DNA from: Campylobacter coli
GTDB lineage: Bacteria; Campylobacterota; Campylobacteria; Campylobacterales; Campylobacteraceae
Reading direction: 5' to 3'
NCBI GenBank assembly: GCA_039516895.1
Contig: CP154437.1
Span: forward strand, 1,488,001 to 1,552,000
Length of the DNA stretch: 64,000 bases
Shown here: piece by piece, positions 1-9,831 of the stretch
Layout: every line of letters begins with the position of its first letter
How positions within the stretch are numbered: position 1 is the stretch's first letter
The notes under the pieces: model-generated
Seen by the model: only the letters and a program-made list of their open reading frames with translations
What the model was told of the DNA's origin: nothing
Databases searched by the model: none
Made by a program: the position numbers and the translations under genes

Positions 1-973
1 TTTGCACCACTTCAACTACTTTTCTTTGAGCATCTTCAACATCTTTAACACGCACTGCACCCAAAAATCCCATTTCTTCAAGGAAGGCTTCGCTTGCACG
101 CGTAGACATATTGGCCAAGAATTTTTGCTTTAATTCTTCGCTTGCACCCTTTAAGCCTATCATCAAATCGCGCTTATCCGCAACTTTTAAAATTTCTCTT
201 ATAGCTTGAGTGCTAAGTTTTTGTATATCATCAAAAGTAAACATCAATTCTTTAATCGTTTCAGCCAAACGCTCATCACTTTGTTCGATATAAGTGATGG
301 TAGATTTACTTGCTTTTTGTCCTAAGCGATTAAGTACTTCTGCAACTGCTCTTGGGCCTCCCACTTCAACTTTATAAGAAGTAAGACTTTCGAGTTTGCT
401 TTCAAGCACTGCAGATACTCTTTTAATGATACTTGGAGAAATATCCCCAAGATTTGCCATTCTTATAACAACTTCAGCTCTTAACTCATCGCTAAAATAC
501 TCCAAGGTTTCAGCTGCATGGATTGAATCCATATGAGCTAAAATAAGTGCGATAGTTTGTGGGTGTTCTTTGGTAATAAAGTCTGCAAGTTGTTGAGGCT
601 TAATCTGAGCCAAATAAGCAAAGTTTTGGTTATTTTCCATACTTTTGGTAAGTTTTTCAAGAATTTTATTGGCAATTTCTGGACCAAAAGTACGGAAAAG
701 TATTTCTTTGGCATATTCCAAACCACCGCTTTTAATGTATTGATTGGATTGAAGCAGAGTATAAAATTCTTCCAAAACCGCAGTAGCTACGGCGCGGTCA
801 ACATTTTTTGCCATAGCAATATAGCGTGAAATTTCAGTAATAACATCAATTTCCATATGTGAGAAAACTGAAGTCGTTGCATCTTCGCCAAGTTGTATGA
901 GAAATATCGCTACCTTTTCAGGCATCGATAAATCATCATAAACCATTTTTTGTTCTTCGCTAAGTTTTATCAT
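1..973 (-). CDS. fliG: Flagellar motor switch protein FliG (3' end cut by the window)
   Basis: FliG sits on the MS ring at the flagellar base and transmits torque from the stator; it also takes part in switching. The frame opens with MIKLSEEQKMVYDDL and runs 324 codons to the window edge, so roughly the last 20 of about 340 residues are missing. The middle-domain EHPQ motif is visible (KEHPQTIALIL), as is the C-terminal charged region (AEEF-like helix replaced here by TRASEAFLEEMG). The start ATG shares one base with the fliF stop (TGATG), so the two are translationally coupled. The identification rests on the EHPQ motif and position next to fliF. Confidence 0.95.
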   Translation of the reverse strand, partial: MIKLSEEQKMVYDDLSMPEKVAIFLIQLGEDATTSVFSHMEIDVITEISRYIAMAKNVDRAVATAVLEEFYTLLQSNQYIKSGGLEYAKEILFRTFGPEIANKILEKLTKSMENNQNFAYLAQIKPQQLADFITKEHPQTIALILAHMDSIHAAETLEYFSDELRAEVVIRMANLGDISPSIIKRVSAVLESKLESLTSYKVEVGGPRAVAEVLNRLGQKASKSTITYIEQSDERLAETIKELMFTFDDIQKLSTQAIREILKVADKRDLMIGLKGASEELKQKFLANMSTRASEAFLEEMGFLGAVRVKDVEDAQRKVVEVVQ

Positions 974-2655
974 CACATATCCTTTTCACCAAATTCGGTA
1001 TCATTTTGGATTAAGTTTTGTAAAAGTGCTGCAATTTCTTCACTCTTATCGCTTACTAAGCCTCTTAATTTTTCAAGTAAAACTTCATATTGGATAGAAT
1101 CTTCATTGAAATTCTCCCCAAAGCCAAGTTGCTCTTCAACCTTTTTCCTAGCGGCATTGAATTTCTCTAACGCATCCTCAGCATCATCTAAAACAGCACT
1201 TGGACCCTGCTGCACTTCTTCTTGTGCTGCAACATCTTCAAGCATTTTTTGTGCAAATGGAGCAATAATTTTTTTGTAAAAAATAAAAAGTAAAATAGCC
1301 GCAATAAAATATTTAACCGGTGGAATAAATGGTTCGATAAAACGATTATAGAAAGTTTTAACTTTACTTTCCACTCTAATAGACTCACGATGGAAAGGTA
1401 AATTTTGCACTACTACACTATCCCCTCTGTTAGCACTAAAATTAATAGTATTTTTAACTATACTTTCCACACTTGCGAGCTCTTCTTTGCTTAAAGGGAC
1501 ATATTCACTTTTCACATCTCCATTTTCATCTACAACATCTTGATACTTTCCATCTATTGTTACCGCTGCTGAAGTGCGCACAACGGTTGCAAATTGTTTT
1601 TTTGTATTTGTTATAGTTTTTGAAAGCTCATTGTTTGTAGTGACTTGGTTTTTCTTATAGGTATCGATTTGTCCTTTATTATCAAGTCCTTCTACTGGAC
1701 CTATATTTGAAACCGCACCTGGCACACCTTGAATTTCAGGCTCTTTTCTACCTGTTCTTTCTTCATTAAGAGTTTGCTCACTTCGAACTATAGGGTTTGG
1801 ATCATAAATTTCACTTTGGGATTCTTGCTTAGAAAAGTCAAAATCTATATTGACACTTACTCTTACCTTATCCGTGCCTCCTGCATAAGGAGCTAAAGTT
1901 TCTATGATTTTATCTTCTAAAGCTCTTTCTTGATCACTTTTGTATTTAATTTGAGCACGAACCAAATCATCTTCATAAGCCTCTTGCTCATCTAAAGGCA
2001 CACCACTTTGATCACTAATTCTTACATTTTCTTTGGTTAATTTTGGAATAGCAGCTGAAACTATGTTTTTGATTCCATCGATTTGCTTTCTAGTAAGCTT
2101 TAAGCCCTCGCGTACATTTACAACAACTGAAGCTGTGGGAGGAATTTGTCTTTCAGTAAAAACGCTGTCTTTTGGAAAAGCTATATGCACTACTGCACTG
2201 CGTATAGGTTCTAAAGTTTCGATTGTTCTTGCAAGCTCTCCTTCTATAGCTCTTTGATATTTTACTCTTTGTTCTTCATTTGTAGCTCCAAAAGTTTGCG
2301 TATCAAAAGCTTCAAAACCCACACGGCTATCTTTTATCAATCCTTCACTGGCGATAAACATTCTTTGACGATATACCTGATCTTGTGGAACTAAAATTTT
2401 ACTTTCGTTTTCTAGTATATAAGGCACACTATTTTGTTCAAGTTTAGCCACAATAGCCGCAGAAGAACTTGGATCAACATTATCAACTAAAACAGCATAG
2501 CCATTATTAGCACTACTGCCACTTCCACGAAATAGTGCCAAAAATACCAAAAATCCGACAACTACGACAATAGAAGCTGCAATAACTATGCGTTGCTTTC
2601 GAGTCAAATTTTGATAAAGTTGCCCAATTTGGTGAAGCATATTTTTAAAATCCAT
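973..2655 (-). CDS. fliF: Flagellar MS-ring protein FliF
   Basis: FliF forms the membrane-embedded MS ring on which the flagellar motor and export gate are built. The protein has 560 residues, the normal length. It has a first transmembrane helix at about residues 22-42, a large periplasmic part with the ring-building domains, a second helix near residues 440-460 (YFIAAILLFIFYKK), and a cytoplasmic acidic C-terminal tail that in this family binds FliG. The tail contains DEDSIQYEVLLEKLRGLV-like sequence. The gene is the first of a fliF-fliG unit, with an 86-bp gap to hisC upstream. Confidence 0.97.
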   Translation of the reverse strand: MDFKNMLHQIGQLYQNLTRKQRIVIAASIVVVVGFLVFLALFRGSGSSANNGYAVLVDNVDPSSSAAIVAKLEQNSVPYILENESKILVPQDQVYRQRMFIASEGLIKDSRVGFEAFDTQTFGATNEEQRVKYQRAIEGELARTIETLEPIRSAVVHIAFPKDSVFTERQIPPTASVVVNVREGLKLTRKQIDGIKNIVSAAIPKLTKENVRISDQSGVPLDEQEAYEDDLVRAQIKYKSDQERALEDKIIETLAPYAGGTDKVRVSVNIDFDFSKQESQSEIYDPNPIVRSEQTLNEERTGRKEPEIQGVPGAVSNIGPVEGLDNKGQIDTYKKNQVTTNNELSKTITNTKKQFATVVRTSAAVTIDGKYQDVVDENGDVKSEYVPLSKEELASVESIVKNTINFSANRGDSVVVQNLPFHRESIRVESKVKTFYNRFIEPFIPPVKYFIAAILLFIFYKKIIAPFAQKMLEDVAAQEEVQQGPSAVLDDAEDALEKFNAARKKVEEQLGFGENFNEDSIQYEVLLEKLRGLVSDKSEEIAALLQNLIQNDTEFGEKDM

Positions 2656-2741
2656 TAATTCTCATCCCTTAGTTTAGTGAATTTCACCTATTTTAATTCT
2701 AAATATTATCAAAATAAACTATTTTTAATTAAAAATCAAGC

Positions 2742-3836
2742 CTATTTTAAAATTTCTTCAAATTCTGTAAAAAATCTTTCATTTTCATAAGGCGTTCCTA
2801 TGGTAATTCTCATAGCATTTAAACCATAACTTTTTAAATTTCTTATTATTATACCCTTTTTAAGCAATTTTTCAGACAAATCTGTACTATTTTTTTCCTC
2901 AAAAAAATAAGTGATAAAATTTGTATAGCTTTCGATGAATTTAATACGATGTTTTTTGGCAAATTCCTTATAAAGCTCCATTTGAGAAAAATTATTTTCC
3001 AAAGTTTTTTTGGTAAATTCTTCATCGTGCAAAGCCGCAACCGCTGCTTTTAATGCTAAATTGCTTACATTAAAAGGGGCACGAAGTTTATAAAATGCAC
3101 TGATAATTTCTGCATTTGCTATACCATAACCTATGCGCAACCCACCCAATCCATAAAGTTTAGAAAAAGTTCCTAAATAAAGCACATTTTTAAATTCTTG
3201 CACAAGATCACAAGGCTTTAGATATTTGTTTTGATCTTTAAAACTTGCAAATTCATTATAAGCTGCATCAATTATCACTAAACAATTCTCATCAATAGCG
3301 CGTATAAAATCAAGCACCTCGTTTGTGTCTAAGCACTCGCCCAAAGGATTGTTAGGCAAACATAAGAATATGATCTCAATCTCATCTTTATGTGCTTCAT
3401 AAAGTGTTTTAAATTCAGATAAATCATGAGTGATACTTTGAGTTTTATAACATTTTGCACCGCATTGTTTAGCATAAATTTCATACATAGCAAAGCTTAC
3501 CCCTGCTTGCAAAAAAGCATTTTGAGGGTTAAGTTTAGAATGTATAGCAAATTCAATAACCTGATCGCTGCCTGCACCAATGATGATATTTTCATTTTTT
3601 ACATTATATTTTTGCGCCAATTCACCTTTTAACTCTACCATGCTGTCATCAGGATAAAGATTTGCCTTAAAAGCATTTTCTTGCAAAACTTTAACCGCTT
3701 TAGGCGGAGCACCAAAAGGATTTTCATTGCTTGCTAATTTTATCACTTCTTTTACGCCATACTCTCTAGCGATAACTTCAATATCCTTGCCCGGTTCATA
3801 ATTGCTTAAGTGATTTAAAAAGTTATTGAATTTCAT
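2742..3836 (-). CDS. hisC: Histidinol-phosphate aminotransferase
   Basis: A PLP-dependent class I/II aminotransferase that makes L-histidinol phosphate in histidine synthesis; in this genus it may also serve aromatic amino acid transamination, which would fit the pheA neighbour. Family motifs include SNENPFG near the N terminus, [17 protein letters not shown], and the PLP lysine in [18 protein letters not shown] chose the ATG giving [10 protein letters not shown] because AGGAG lies 6 bases upstream; an in-frame start 27 bases earlier adds MDLIYQEKK and lacks such a site. With this start the protein is 364 residues and overlaps pheA by 14 bp. Confidence 0.93.
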   Translation of the reverse strand: MKFNNFLNHLSNYEPGKDIEVIAREYGVKEVIKLASNENPFGAPPKAVKVLQENAFKANLYPDDSMVELKGELAQKYNVKNENIIIGAGSDQVIEFAIHSKLNPQNAFLQAGVSFAMYEIYAKQCGAKCYKTQSITHDLSEFKTLYEAHKDEIEIIFLCLPNNPLGECLDTNEVLDFIRAIDENCLVIIDAAYNEFASFKDQNKYLKPCDLVQEFKNVLYLGTFSKLYGLGGLRIGYGIANAEIISAFYKLRAPFNVSNLALKAAVAALHDEEFTKKTLENNFSQMELYKEFAKKHRIKFIESYTNFITYFFEEKNSTDLSEKLLKKGIIIRNLKSYGLNAMRITIGTPYENERFFTEFEEILK

Positions 3837-4905
3837 TTTTTTCTCCTGATAAATAAGATCCAAGCCAAACTACTTCATCTGCATTTTTCAAAGCGCGTTG
3901 AACATTTTCATCATCAATATGCCCTTCAAAATCTATATAAAAACTATGTAAAAATTCTTTTGATTTTACGGGACGAGATTCGAGTTTGGTAAGATTGATA
4001 TTTTCTTTTTTAAATTGCTCTAATAAAGAACTAAGACCGCCAGGCTTATGTGCAGTGTGAGCTAAAATAGAAGTTTTACAATTTGGCATTTTTGGATTTT
4101 TAATATCACTTAAAATTAAAAATCTTGTACGATTTGCTGCATTATCTTCTATCTTATCAAAAAGCACAGGTACATTATAAAGCTTTGCAGCTATTTTAGA
4201 ACAAATTGCAGCCGAATATTTATCTTGAGAGGCTAAATAAGCGGCATTTGCTGTAGATTTTGAAGGTACAAATTCTATATTACTTAACTCATGGCTTTCT
4301 AAAAATTTACGACATTGATTGTAGCCTTGTGGATGAGAATAAATGCGTTTTATCTCTTTTAGATTTTCATTAATTCCTACAAAAGAATGATGAATATCCA
4401 TATAAATTTCACCAAAAATTTTAAGCTCGTTATACTTACCTAAGCAATCTAAAGTTACCCCTACGGCACCTTCTGTGTTATTTTCTATAGGAACAACTCC
4501 ATATTTTGCTTCTTTATTGTTAAGCTCTTTAAAAACATCCTCTATAGTTGCAAGTGCGATATAGCGACTCATAGCACCAAAACGACTCCTTGCTGCTTGA
4601 TGAGTATAAGTACCCTCAGGACCCAAATAAGCAACTATTTGAGGCATTTCCAAATTTCTTGAAACAGCAAAAATTTCTTGATAAATAGCCTCTATGGCAT
4701 TTTGATCTAAAAGCCCCAAATTTGCATTTTTTAAGCGATTAATAATCGCTCTTTCGCGCTCAGGACGATAAATCGCTCCACCGCTTGTTTGCTTGATTTC
4801 TCCTATGCTTTTAACATAGCTCATTCTTTCATTTAAAAGTTCTAAAATTTTATCATCTACCATATCGATTTTATTTCTAAAATCTTCTAAGTTTAAATTT
4901 GGCAT
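3823..4905 (-). CDS. pheA: Bifunctional chorismate mutase / prephenate dehydratase (P-protein)
   Basis: Converts chorismate to prephenate and then to phenylpyruvate in phenylalanine synthesis. The 360-residue protein has an N-terminal AroQ-type chorismate mutase helix bundle (about 1-85), a periplasmic-binding-like prephenate dehydratase domain (about 93-270, starting [15 protein letters not shown], with ENNTEGAV and a TRF motif in [10 protein letters not shown]), and an ACT regulatory domain carrying LESRPVK, the motif that binds phenylalanine for feedback inhibition. It overlaps both neighbours (hisC by 14 bp, the HAD-like gene by 13 bp), which indicates one transcript. Confidence 0.97.
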   Translation of the reverse strand: MPNLNLEDFRNKIDMVDDKILELLNERMSYVKSIGEIKQTSGGAIYRPERERAIINRLKNANLGLLDQNAIEAIYQEIFAVSRNLEMPQIVAYLGPEGTYTHQAARSRFGAMSRYIALATIEDVFKELNNKEAKYGVVPIENNTEGAVGVTLDCLGKYNELKIFGEIYMDIHHSFVGINENLKEIKRIYSHPQGYNQCRKFLESHELSNIEFVPSKSTANAAYLASQDKYSAAICSKIAAKLYNVPVLFDKIEDNAANRTRFLILSDIKNPKMPNCKTSILAHTAHKPGGLSSLLEQFKKENINLTKLESRPVKSKEFLHSFYIDFEGHIDDENVQRALKNADEVVWLGSYLSGEKNEIQ

Positions 4906-5660
4906 TTCAAATCCTTTAAAATTTCTAAAACGCTAGGATAAATTTTATCCACCATGCCTGTATCAAATCCTTTGGTATCACTTATTTTACCACTTAAAAC
5001 AAGTAAGGTTTTCATACCCAATTCTTTAGCTTGAACCAAATCACCCTTTAAATCATCGCTAATGATTTTAATATCCTCAAAATCAGCATTTTTATTATAA
5101 TTCCTCAAAAGCCTTAAAGCCTCTTTATAAAAAGCTGTGCTAGGTTTACCTACAACTTGGTATTTAAAATCAATAGCATTTTGTAACATCGCCATTATAC
5201 TGCCCACACCCGGATAAAGCCTGCCCTCTTTTTTATAAATGCTACTTTCATGCATAGCGATAAATTGCACGCCCTCTTTAGCATATTCCATCATCAAAGC
5301 AAAATCTTGGAATTTAAAATCATCATAACTGGCAACAAGTACAGCCATAGGATTTTCAAAATCCATTTCAAAACCCAATTCTTCAAGGCTTTGTATAAAT
5401 TCCTCTGCACCAAAAGCCGCAACCTTGCAAGGCCTTAAAATATATCTTAAAACGCTAAAAGGATCGATATAAGCACCCTCTTTGATGGCCAATCCTTTTT
5501 GTCTTAATCTTTCTAAGAAATCAATTTTTTTTGTATTGTTAGTAATAACAACATAGGGAATATTTTTTATATTTAAAAAATCAATCAATTCTTTAGCGCC
5601 ATAGATCAAAGATTTATCAGCATCTGAAATCAAAGTTCCTTGCACATCTAAAAAAAACAT
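4893..5660 (-). CDS. HAD superfamily IIA-like protein with altered catalytic motif
   Basis: A 255-residue HAD-fold protein. The first motif reads DVQGTL at residues 5-10. Canonical HAD phosphatases have DxDGT/V, where the second Asp is the general acid/base; here that position is Gln. Motif II is present as VVITNNT, a cap region of the IIA (NagD-like) type follows, then VVGKPS and the metal-binding ISDDLKGDL. Substrate is unknown. It lies between lysA and pheA, one base from lysA and overlapping pheA by 13 bp, so it is co-transcribed with amino-acid genes. Without the second Asp it may be weakly catalytic or non-phosphatase. Confidence 0.85.
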   Translation of the reverse strand: MFFLDVQGTLISDADKSLIYGAKELIDFLNIKNIPYVVITNNTKKIDFLERLRQKGLAIKEGAYIDPFSVLRYILRPCKVAAFGAEEFIQSLEELGFEMDFENPMAVLVASYDDFKFQDFALMMEYAKEGVQFIAMHESSIYKKEGRLYPGVGSIMAMLQNAIDFKYQVVGKPSTAFYKEALRLLRNYNKNADFEDIKIISDDLKGDLVQAKELGMKTLLVLSGKISDTKGFDTGMVDKIYPSVLEILKDLKCQI

Positions 5661-5661
5661 T

Positions 5662-6870
5662 TTATCCCTTTAAAAATTGTTCTTCTAAGGCAATTTGTTC
5701 TTCAAAACTTTCCCTTTGGCGAATCATTCTTACCTCACCATTTTCAAAAGCTAATTCGCAAACTTTATTTCTTGTATTGTAATTACTACTCATACTAAAA
5801 CCATAAGCTCCAGCATTTTTAATAACCATTATATCACCATTTTGAGTGCTTGGCAAAAATCTTGCCTTAGCAAAAAAATCTCCACTTTCGCAAATTCCAC
5901 CCACAACATCACAAAGGCTTTCTTCTCCTTGATTATAAGGCAACAAAATTTCATGATAAGCTTCATATAAACTTGGGCGAATCAGATCATTCATAGCCCC
6001 GTCTACTATAACAAAACGCTTTGTTTTATTGTGTTTTTCATAAAGCACAGAGCATACAAATTCCCCACTATTAGCAACCAAAAATCTTCCTGGTTCCATT
6101 CCTATGGTTACATCAAGCCCATGCAATTGAGCAAGTATTCCTTGCGCATAATCATAAAGATCAGGCTCTATATCTTCTTTTTCATATCTTACACCAAGTC
6201 CACCGCCTATATCGAAGAATTTAAGCTCTATTTGTAAAGCCTTAAGCTCTCTTACTAATTTTGCAACAATTGTAGCAGCCTCATGGATAGGAGAAATATC
6301 TAATAATTGAGAACCTATATGAAAATGCACTCCAATAGGCTCTAAATGGGGTGAATTTTTAGCATAAAGATACATTTTTCTTGCAAGATCAATTTCTACG
6401 CCAAATTTATTTTCGTTTAAACCTGTAGAAATATAAGGATGAGTTTTAGCATTTACATTTGGATTGACACGGATACTTATCCTTGCTTTTAGATTGAGTT
6501 CTTTAGCTACACTTTCTAAAAGCATCATTTCAGCTTCACTTTCAAGATTGATATATAAAATATCATATTCCAAAGCAAGTTTTAATTCTTCTTGGGTTTT
6601 TCCTACGCCACTAAAAATTATCTTATAAGATTTAGCACCTGCTTTTAAAGCACGTTTAACCTCTCCTATGCTCACGCAATCAAACCCGCTGTCAAGCTTT
6701 ACAAGCATTTGTAAAAGACTTAAATTTGAGTTTGCTTTTACCGCATAAAAAATTTGAGATTTTCTAGCTTTAAAAGCATTTTTAAGCCTTAAAAAACGCT
6801 CTTTAATAAAATCAAAATCATAAATATAAAAAGGGGTTTGAAATTCATCTTTGAGTTTTTTATAATCCAT
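5662..6870 (-). CDS. lysA: Diaminopimelate decarboxylase
   Basis: Decarboxylates meso-diaminopimelate to lysine, the last step of the pathway. The 402-residue protein is a fold-III PLP enzyme. The PLP lysine is in FYAVKANSNL near residue 45, HIGSQ and the glycine-rich phosphate-binding loop GGGLGVRYE follow, then EPGRFLV and the active-site CESGDFF that closes the dimer site. The start ATG is preceded by AAGGTG. The HAD-like gene follows after one base. Confidence 0.97.
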   Translation of the reverse strand: MDYKKLKDEFQTPFYIYDFDFIKERFLRLKNAFKARKSQIFYAVKANSNLSLLQMLVKLDSGFDCVSIGEVKRALKAGAKSYKIIFSGVGKTQEELKLALEYDILYINLESEAEMMLLESVAKELNLKARISIRVNPNVNAKTHPYISTGLNENKFGVEIDLARKMYLYAKNSPHLEPIGVHFHIGSQLLDISPIHEAATIVAKLVRELKALQIELKFFDIGGGLGVRYEKEDIEPDLYDYAQGILAQLHGLDVTIGMEPGRFLVANSGEFVCSVLYEKHNKTKRFVIVDGAMNDLIRPSLYEAYHEILLPYNQGEESLCDVVGGICESGDFFAKARFLPSTQNGDIMVIKNAGAYGFSMSSNYNTRNKVCELAFENGEVRMIRQRESFEEQIALEEQFLKG

Positions 6871-6911
6871 TTTTCACCTTTATTTTTAATTTTACTATAT
6901 TAAAGCTTAAT

Positions 6912-7970
6912 TTATCGGTGCTTGTAAAACATAAAACCACCTAAAAAAATTAACAAAACAATAGGCATAACAATGCCTAATTCACTTAAAATCACACCAT
7001 TTTCGCTCAATCTTGATAGTAAAAATAACATACCCCAAGTAAGCAAAGTGACTACAAAAGCTACAAAAGCTACAAAAGCTAAATTAAAAAATCTTGCAAT
7101 AACTGGGAAAAAATAATACATAATAAGCATTAAAAAAGGTGCAAAAAATGGCATAAATACAAGCTTGTAAAGATTGATTTTAAGTGCTTCTATGCTGATA
7201 TTTTGTGTTTTAAAAAGCTCTAAACTTTCAAGTATATCCAAAATAGAATAATCACTATTGCTAGCCACCCCTTCGATAATCTTAGGCTTAAAACCTTCAA
7301 GGGTATCAAGCTCTTTAAATTCGCTGATATTTAATCCCTTATTGCCAAGCTCATACTCCTTAGGAAGCAAGGTTAAATTTCCTTCTTTTAAAGTCCAATT
7401 TTTCTTTTCAAAAACTCCACTTTTAGCCTCGATAAAAGAACTTAAATTTAAATCCTTAATATTAAAAATTTTAATATTTTGTGCGGTACTTTGTCCGTTA
7501 TTAACCTTAGAAATATAAACAAATTCATCATTAAATTTCAAAAAAACTTCACCGCTTTGTTTTAACATAGTGCCATTTTTTAGAATATTTCTTTTATAAT
7601 CATTTGCATAAGCAAAAGGGGTAAAATTTAATCCCACATACACAAAGCAAAAAAACAAAGCCCATAAAAAAGGAAATAATATAACCAAATTCTTGCTAAG
7701 CCCTAAAGCATAAAGGCTCACAAATTCATTAGCCCTTATCATAGAAACTAAAGAAAGCACTAAAGCAAAGATCAAAGAGACAGGCAAGACATAAGTAATA
7801 GCAGAAAAAGCCAAAAAGATCACATAAAGCAAGCTAAGATTTGCCGCATCGGGCAAGTCATTGAAATTTAAAAGTAAATCAATACCACAATAAAAACCCA
7901 GCAAAGATAGAAAAATAATGAAAAAATTCTTAAGATAAATTCCTGAAATAAAACGAAAAAATATCCACAT
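6912..7970 (-). CDS. LptF/LptG-family permease (YjgP/YjgQ)
   Basis: Inner-membrane permease of the lipo-oligosaccharide export machine. At 352 residues it matches the family: three N-terminal transmembrane helices (about 10-30, 45-70, 95-115), a periplasmic beta-jellyroll of about 150 residues (LKQSGEVFLKFNDEFVYISKV onward, with ASNSDYSIL before re-entry), and three C-terminal helices. The short motif RANEFVSLYALGLS after helix 2 is the coupling helix typical of LptF/G. Whether it is LptF or LptG cannot be settled here; LptG-like is favoured. It starts 2 bases after pth ends. Confidence 0.88.
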   Translation of the reverse strand: MWIFFRFISGIYLKNFFIIFLSLLGFYCGIDLLLNFNDLPDAANLSLLYVIFLAFSAITYVLPVSLIFALVLSLVSMIRANEFVSLYALGLSKNLVILFPFLWALFFCFVYVGLNFTPFAYANDYKRNILKNGTMLKQSGEVFLKFNDEFVYISKVNNGQSTAQNIKIFNIKDLNLSSFIEAKSGVFEKKNWTLKEGNLTLLPKEYELGNKGLNISEFKELDTLEGFKPKIIEGVASNSDYSILDILESLELFKTQNISIEALKINLYKLVFMPFFAPFLMLIMYYFFPVIARFFNLAFVAFVAFVVTLLTWGMLFLLSRLSENGVILSELGIVMPIVLLIFLGGFMFYKHR

Positions 7971-7971
7971 C

Positions 7972-8514
7972 TTAAGCCTTTAAGCTATATTTTGAAGATA
8001 TGGCCGATAAATCATCATTACGAATAAGCTCAAGTAAAGCTTTTTTAGAATGCTCTAAAACCTTACTTAAAATTAACTCTTCTTCGGCTCTAAATTTACC
8101 CAAAACATGAGAAATAACATTCTCACCCTTACCCACTCCTATACGCACTCTTTCATAATCGCTTCCGCATAAATTATCTATGCTTTTAAGCCCATTATGT
8201 CCCCCACTAGAACCGCCTTTTTTAAAACGCAAAGCACCTAAATTAATATCGATATCATCATGAACGACTATAATTCTCTCACATTTATAAAAATCATTTA
8301 CTGCTTTTACACTTAATCCGGAATTATTCATATAAGTATGGGGTTTAAGAAATAAAGAAGAGCCCATTTTAAAAAGCTCTCCTTTGAATTTTGAGTTTGT
8401 AAGATTTGTGAAATTGCCTTCTTTTAAAAGCAAATCAACAAGCATAAAGCCGACATTATGGCGAGTATTTTCATACTCTTTGCCTATATTGCCAAGCCCT
8501 ACGACTAAGATCAT
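7972..8514 (-). CDS. pth: Peptidyl-tRNA hydrolase
   Basis: Recycles tRNA by cleaving the ester bond of prematurely released peptidyl-tRNA. The 180-residue protein begins [21 protein letters not shown]; Asn9 and the catalytic His19 lie in it. The helper Asp is in VVHDDID and the substrate-binding [13 protein letters not shown] motif follows. It overlaps the rplY stop by 4 bp, a common rplY-pth pairing. Confidence 0.97.
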   Translation of the reverse strand: MILVVGLGNIGKEYENTRHNVGFMLVDLLLKEGNFTNLTNSKFKGELFKMGSSLFLKPHTYMNNSGLSVKAVNDFYKCERIIVVHDDIDINLGALRFKKGGSSGGHNGLKSIDNLCGSDYERVRIGVGKGENVISHVLGKFRAEEELILSKVLEHSKKALLELIRNDDLSAISSKYSLKA

Positions 8515-9047
8515 CTAGCTTTTTCTACGCCCACTACCGCTACTCTATCAGCATCTATCATAGTTACACCCTCAGGCACTACAACATCACGAACAAGTAA
8601 AGCATCACCCACATCAAGCTTGCTTACATCAAGCTCGAAGAAATTTGGTAAATTTTCTGCTGCACATTTTACTTTCAATCTTCTTTTTGATTGGATTAAA
8701 ACACCTTTATTTTTAAGACCGATAGCTGTTCCTGTAATTTTCACTGGAACCATGTATTTAGAAATAACACCTTTTTGTGCAACTTTCAAATCCACATGTT
8801 TAAGTTCTGCAGTTACAGGATCTTTTTGATAATCCACTACAACAACATTTAAAGTTTGTGAACCTACTTTTACATCAAAAGCTAAAGTTGTTTTTTTGCG
8901 AACTTCTTTGATAAAATCATTTACTTTGAAAGCAGCATTGATGTTTTCTAATCCTTTTCCGTAGATGTTTGCGATTAGATAACCATCTCTTTTTAAAGCT
9001 TTAGCTGCTTTTCTACCGATACTCTCTCTAACGATACCTTCTAACAT
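8511..9047 (-). CDS. rplY: 50S ribosomal protein L25 (CTC/TL5 form)
   Basis: Binds 5S rRNA in the large subunit. The 178-residue protein is the long form: an L25 N-terminal domain (about 1-90, [23 protein letters not shown]) followed by a TL5-type beta C-terminal domain ([22 protein letters not shown]). It is the first gene of rplY-pth-permease-lysA and has its own likely promoter in the gap that also carries the divergent SMR promoter. Confidence 0.96.
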   Translation of the reverse strand: MLEGIVRESIGRKAAKALKRDGYLIANIYGKGLENINAAFKVNDFIKEVRKKTTLAFDVKVGSQTLNVVVVDYQKDPVTAELKHVDLKVAQKGVISKYMVPVKITGTAIGLKNKGVLIQSKRRLKVKCAAENLPNFFELDVSKLDVGDALLVRDVVVPEGVTMIDADRVAVVGVEKAR

Positions 9048-9077
9048 CTTTTTCCTTTCTTAAAAAATAAGCTTATA

Positions 9078-9083
9078 ATTGTA
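9078..9083 (-). promoter_or_regulatory. Candidate -10 box for rplY
   Basis: On the minus strand the 5' gap of rplY contains GCTACAAT about 30 bases before the ATG. The -10 hexamer TACAAT fits the sigma-70 pattern of Campylobacter, which relies on the -10 more than on a -35. Prediction only. Confidence 0.4.
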
Positions 9084-9143
9084 GCTAATTTTGGCTTAGG
9101 TAAAAGTAAATTTATGATAGTTTTTTATTTACTTTGTTTTGGC

Positions 9144-9149
9144 TATAAT
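9144..9149 (+). promoter_or_regulatory. Likely -10 box of the SMR exporter pair
   Basis: A perfect TATAAT lies 32 bases before the start of the first SMR gene, preceded by a T-rich tract, as usual for vegetative Campylobacter promoters. The implied leader is only about 25 bases, which leaves no space for a guanidine riboswitch. Confidence 0.6.
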
Positions 9150-9180
9150 TGCCGCGCAAAAAATATTAAGGAGGCGCATA

Positions 9181-9510
9181 ATGAATACCAATATCGCGTG
9201 GTTTATGGTTATTTTTGGTGGGCTTATAGAATGTTTTTGGGTAGGCGGACTTAAGTATTCTACAGAGCTTTGGCAATATATACTTACTATTATTGGAGTT
9301 TGTATCTCTTTTACTCTGTTTTTAAAAGCGTGTGAAAAGCTTGAAGTAAGCATTGCTTATAGTGTTTTTGTAGGTATTGGGACTGTCGGAGTGGTTTTAA
9401 ATGAAATATTTCTTTTTGATATCGAAGTTTCGGTAGCTAAAATTGTTTTAATTGCTATTTTACTTTTAAGCATTATTGGGCTTAAATTAATCAGCAAGGA
9501 GGCTAAATAA
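9181..9510 (+). CDS. SMR-family efflux subunit, YkkC-like
   Basis: Small multidrug resistance proteins are four-helix proton-coupled exporters of guanidinium or quaternary cations. This 109-residue subunit keeps the essential membrane glutamate in FGGLIECFWVGGLKYS and ends with GLKLISKEAK. The pattern (LKYS after the Glu, GVVLNEIFLF in helix 3-4) resembles Bacillus YkkC. I took the ATG giving MNTNIAWF because AAGGAGG precedes it at 9169-9175; an upstream in-frame ATG at 9139 lies on the -10 box. Its stop overlaps the next start (TAATG), so the two probably make a heterodimer. Confidence 0.85.
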   Translation: MNTNIAWFMVIFGGLIECFWVGGLKYSTELWQYILTIIGVCISFTLFLKACEKLEVSIAYSVFVGIGTVGVVLNEIFLFDIEVSVAKIVLIAILLLSIIGLKLISKEAK

Positions 9511-9824
9511 TGGAGTGGATCTTTTTATTTTTAGCTACTATTTTTGAAATTATAGGCGTGATAGTGATGAAACAACTCGTCATCACTAAAAACAAATTTT
9601 ATCTTTTAGCCTTAGCTGCTTGTTTTGCTTTATCATTTAGCTTTTTAAGTCTTAGTATGCAAAATATCGCTATGAGCGTGGCTTATTCTATATGGACAGG
9701 AGCTGGCACTGCAGGTGGGGTTATAGTAGGTGTGCTTTTTTACAAAGAAAGCAAAAGCTTTTTAAAACTTTTTTTAATAGCACTTATCATCGCCTGTACA
9801 GTGGGCTTAAAAATTCTTTCATAG
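9510..9824 (+). CDS. SMR-family efflux subunit, YkkD-like
   Basis: Partner of the preceding SMR protein. It has 104 residues, four transmembrane helices and the membrane Glu in [15 protein letters not shown]. The segment [24 protein letters not shown] and the end VGLKILS closely match the YkkD pattern as I recall it. Paired SMR genes with one-base overlap generally form obligate heterodimers with opposed topology. Substrate (guanidinium, other cations or drugs) cannot be read from sequence. bioD starts 7 bases later, so it may share the transcript. Confidence 0.85.
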   Translation: MEWIFLFLATIFEIIGVIVMKQLVITKNKFYLLALAACFALSFSFLSLSMQNIAMSVAYSIWTGAGTAGGVIVGVLFYKESKSFLKLFLIALIIACTVGLKILS

Positions 9825-9831
9825 GATTAAA

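Noticed and set aside
950..1279. Plus-strand open frame across fliF
   Set aside because: A shadow of fliF; Ser/Phe-rich composition from reversed coding and no start signal.
9048..9180. Guanidine-I (ykkC) riboswitch upstream of the SMR pair
   Set aside because: A perfect TATAAT at 9144 leaves a leader of about 25 bases; no riboswitch-like fold is possible there.
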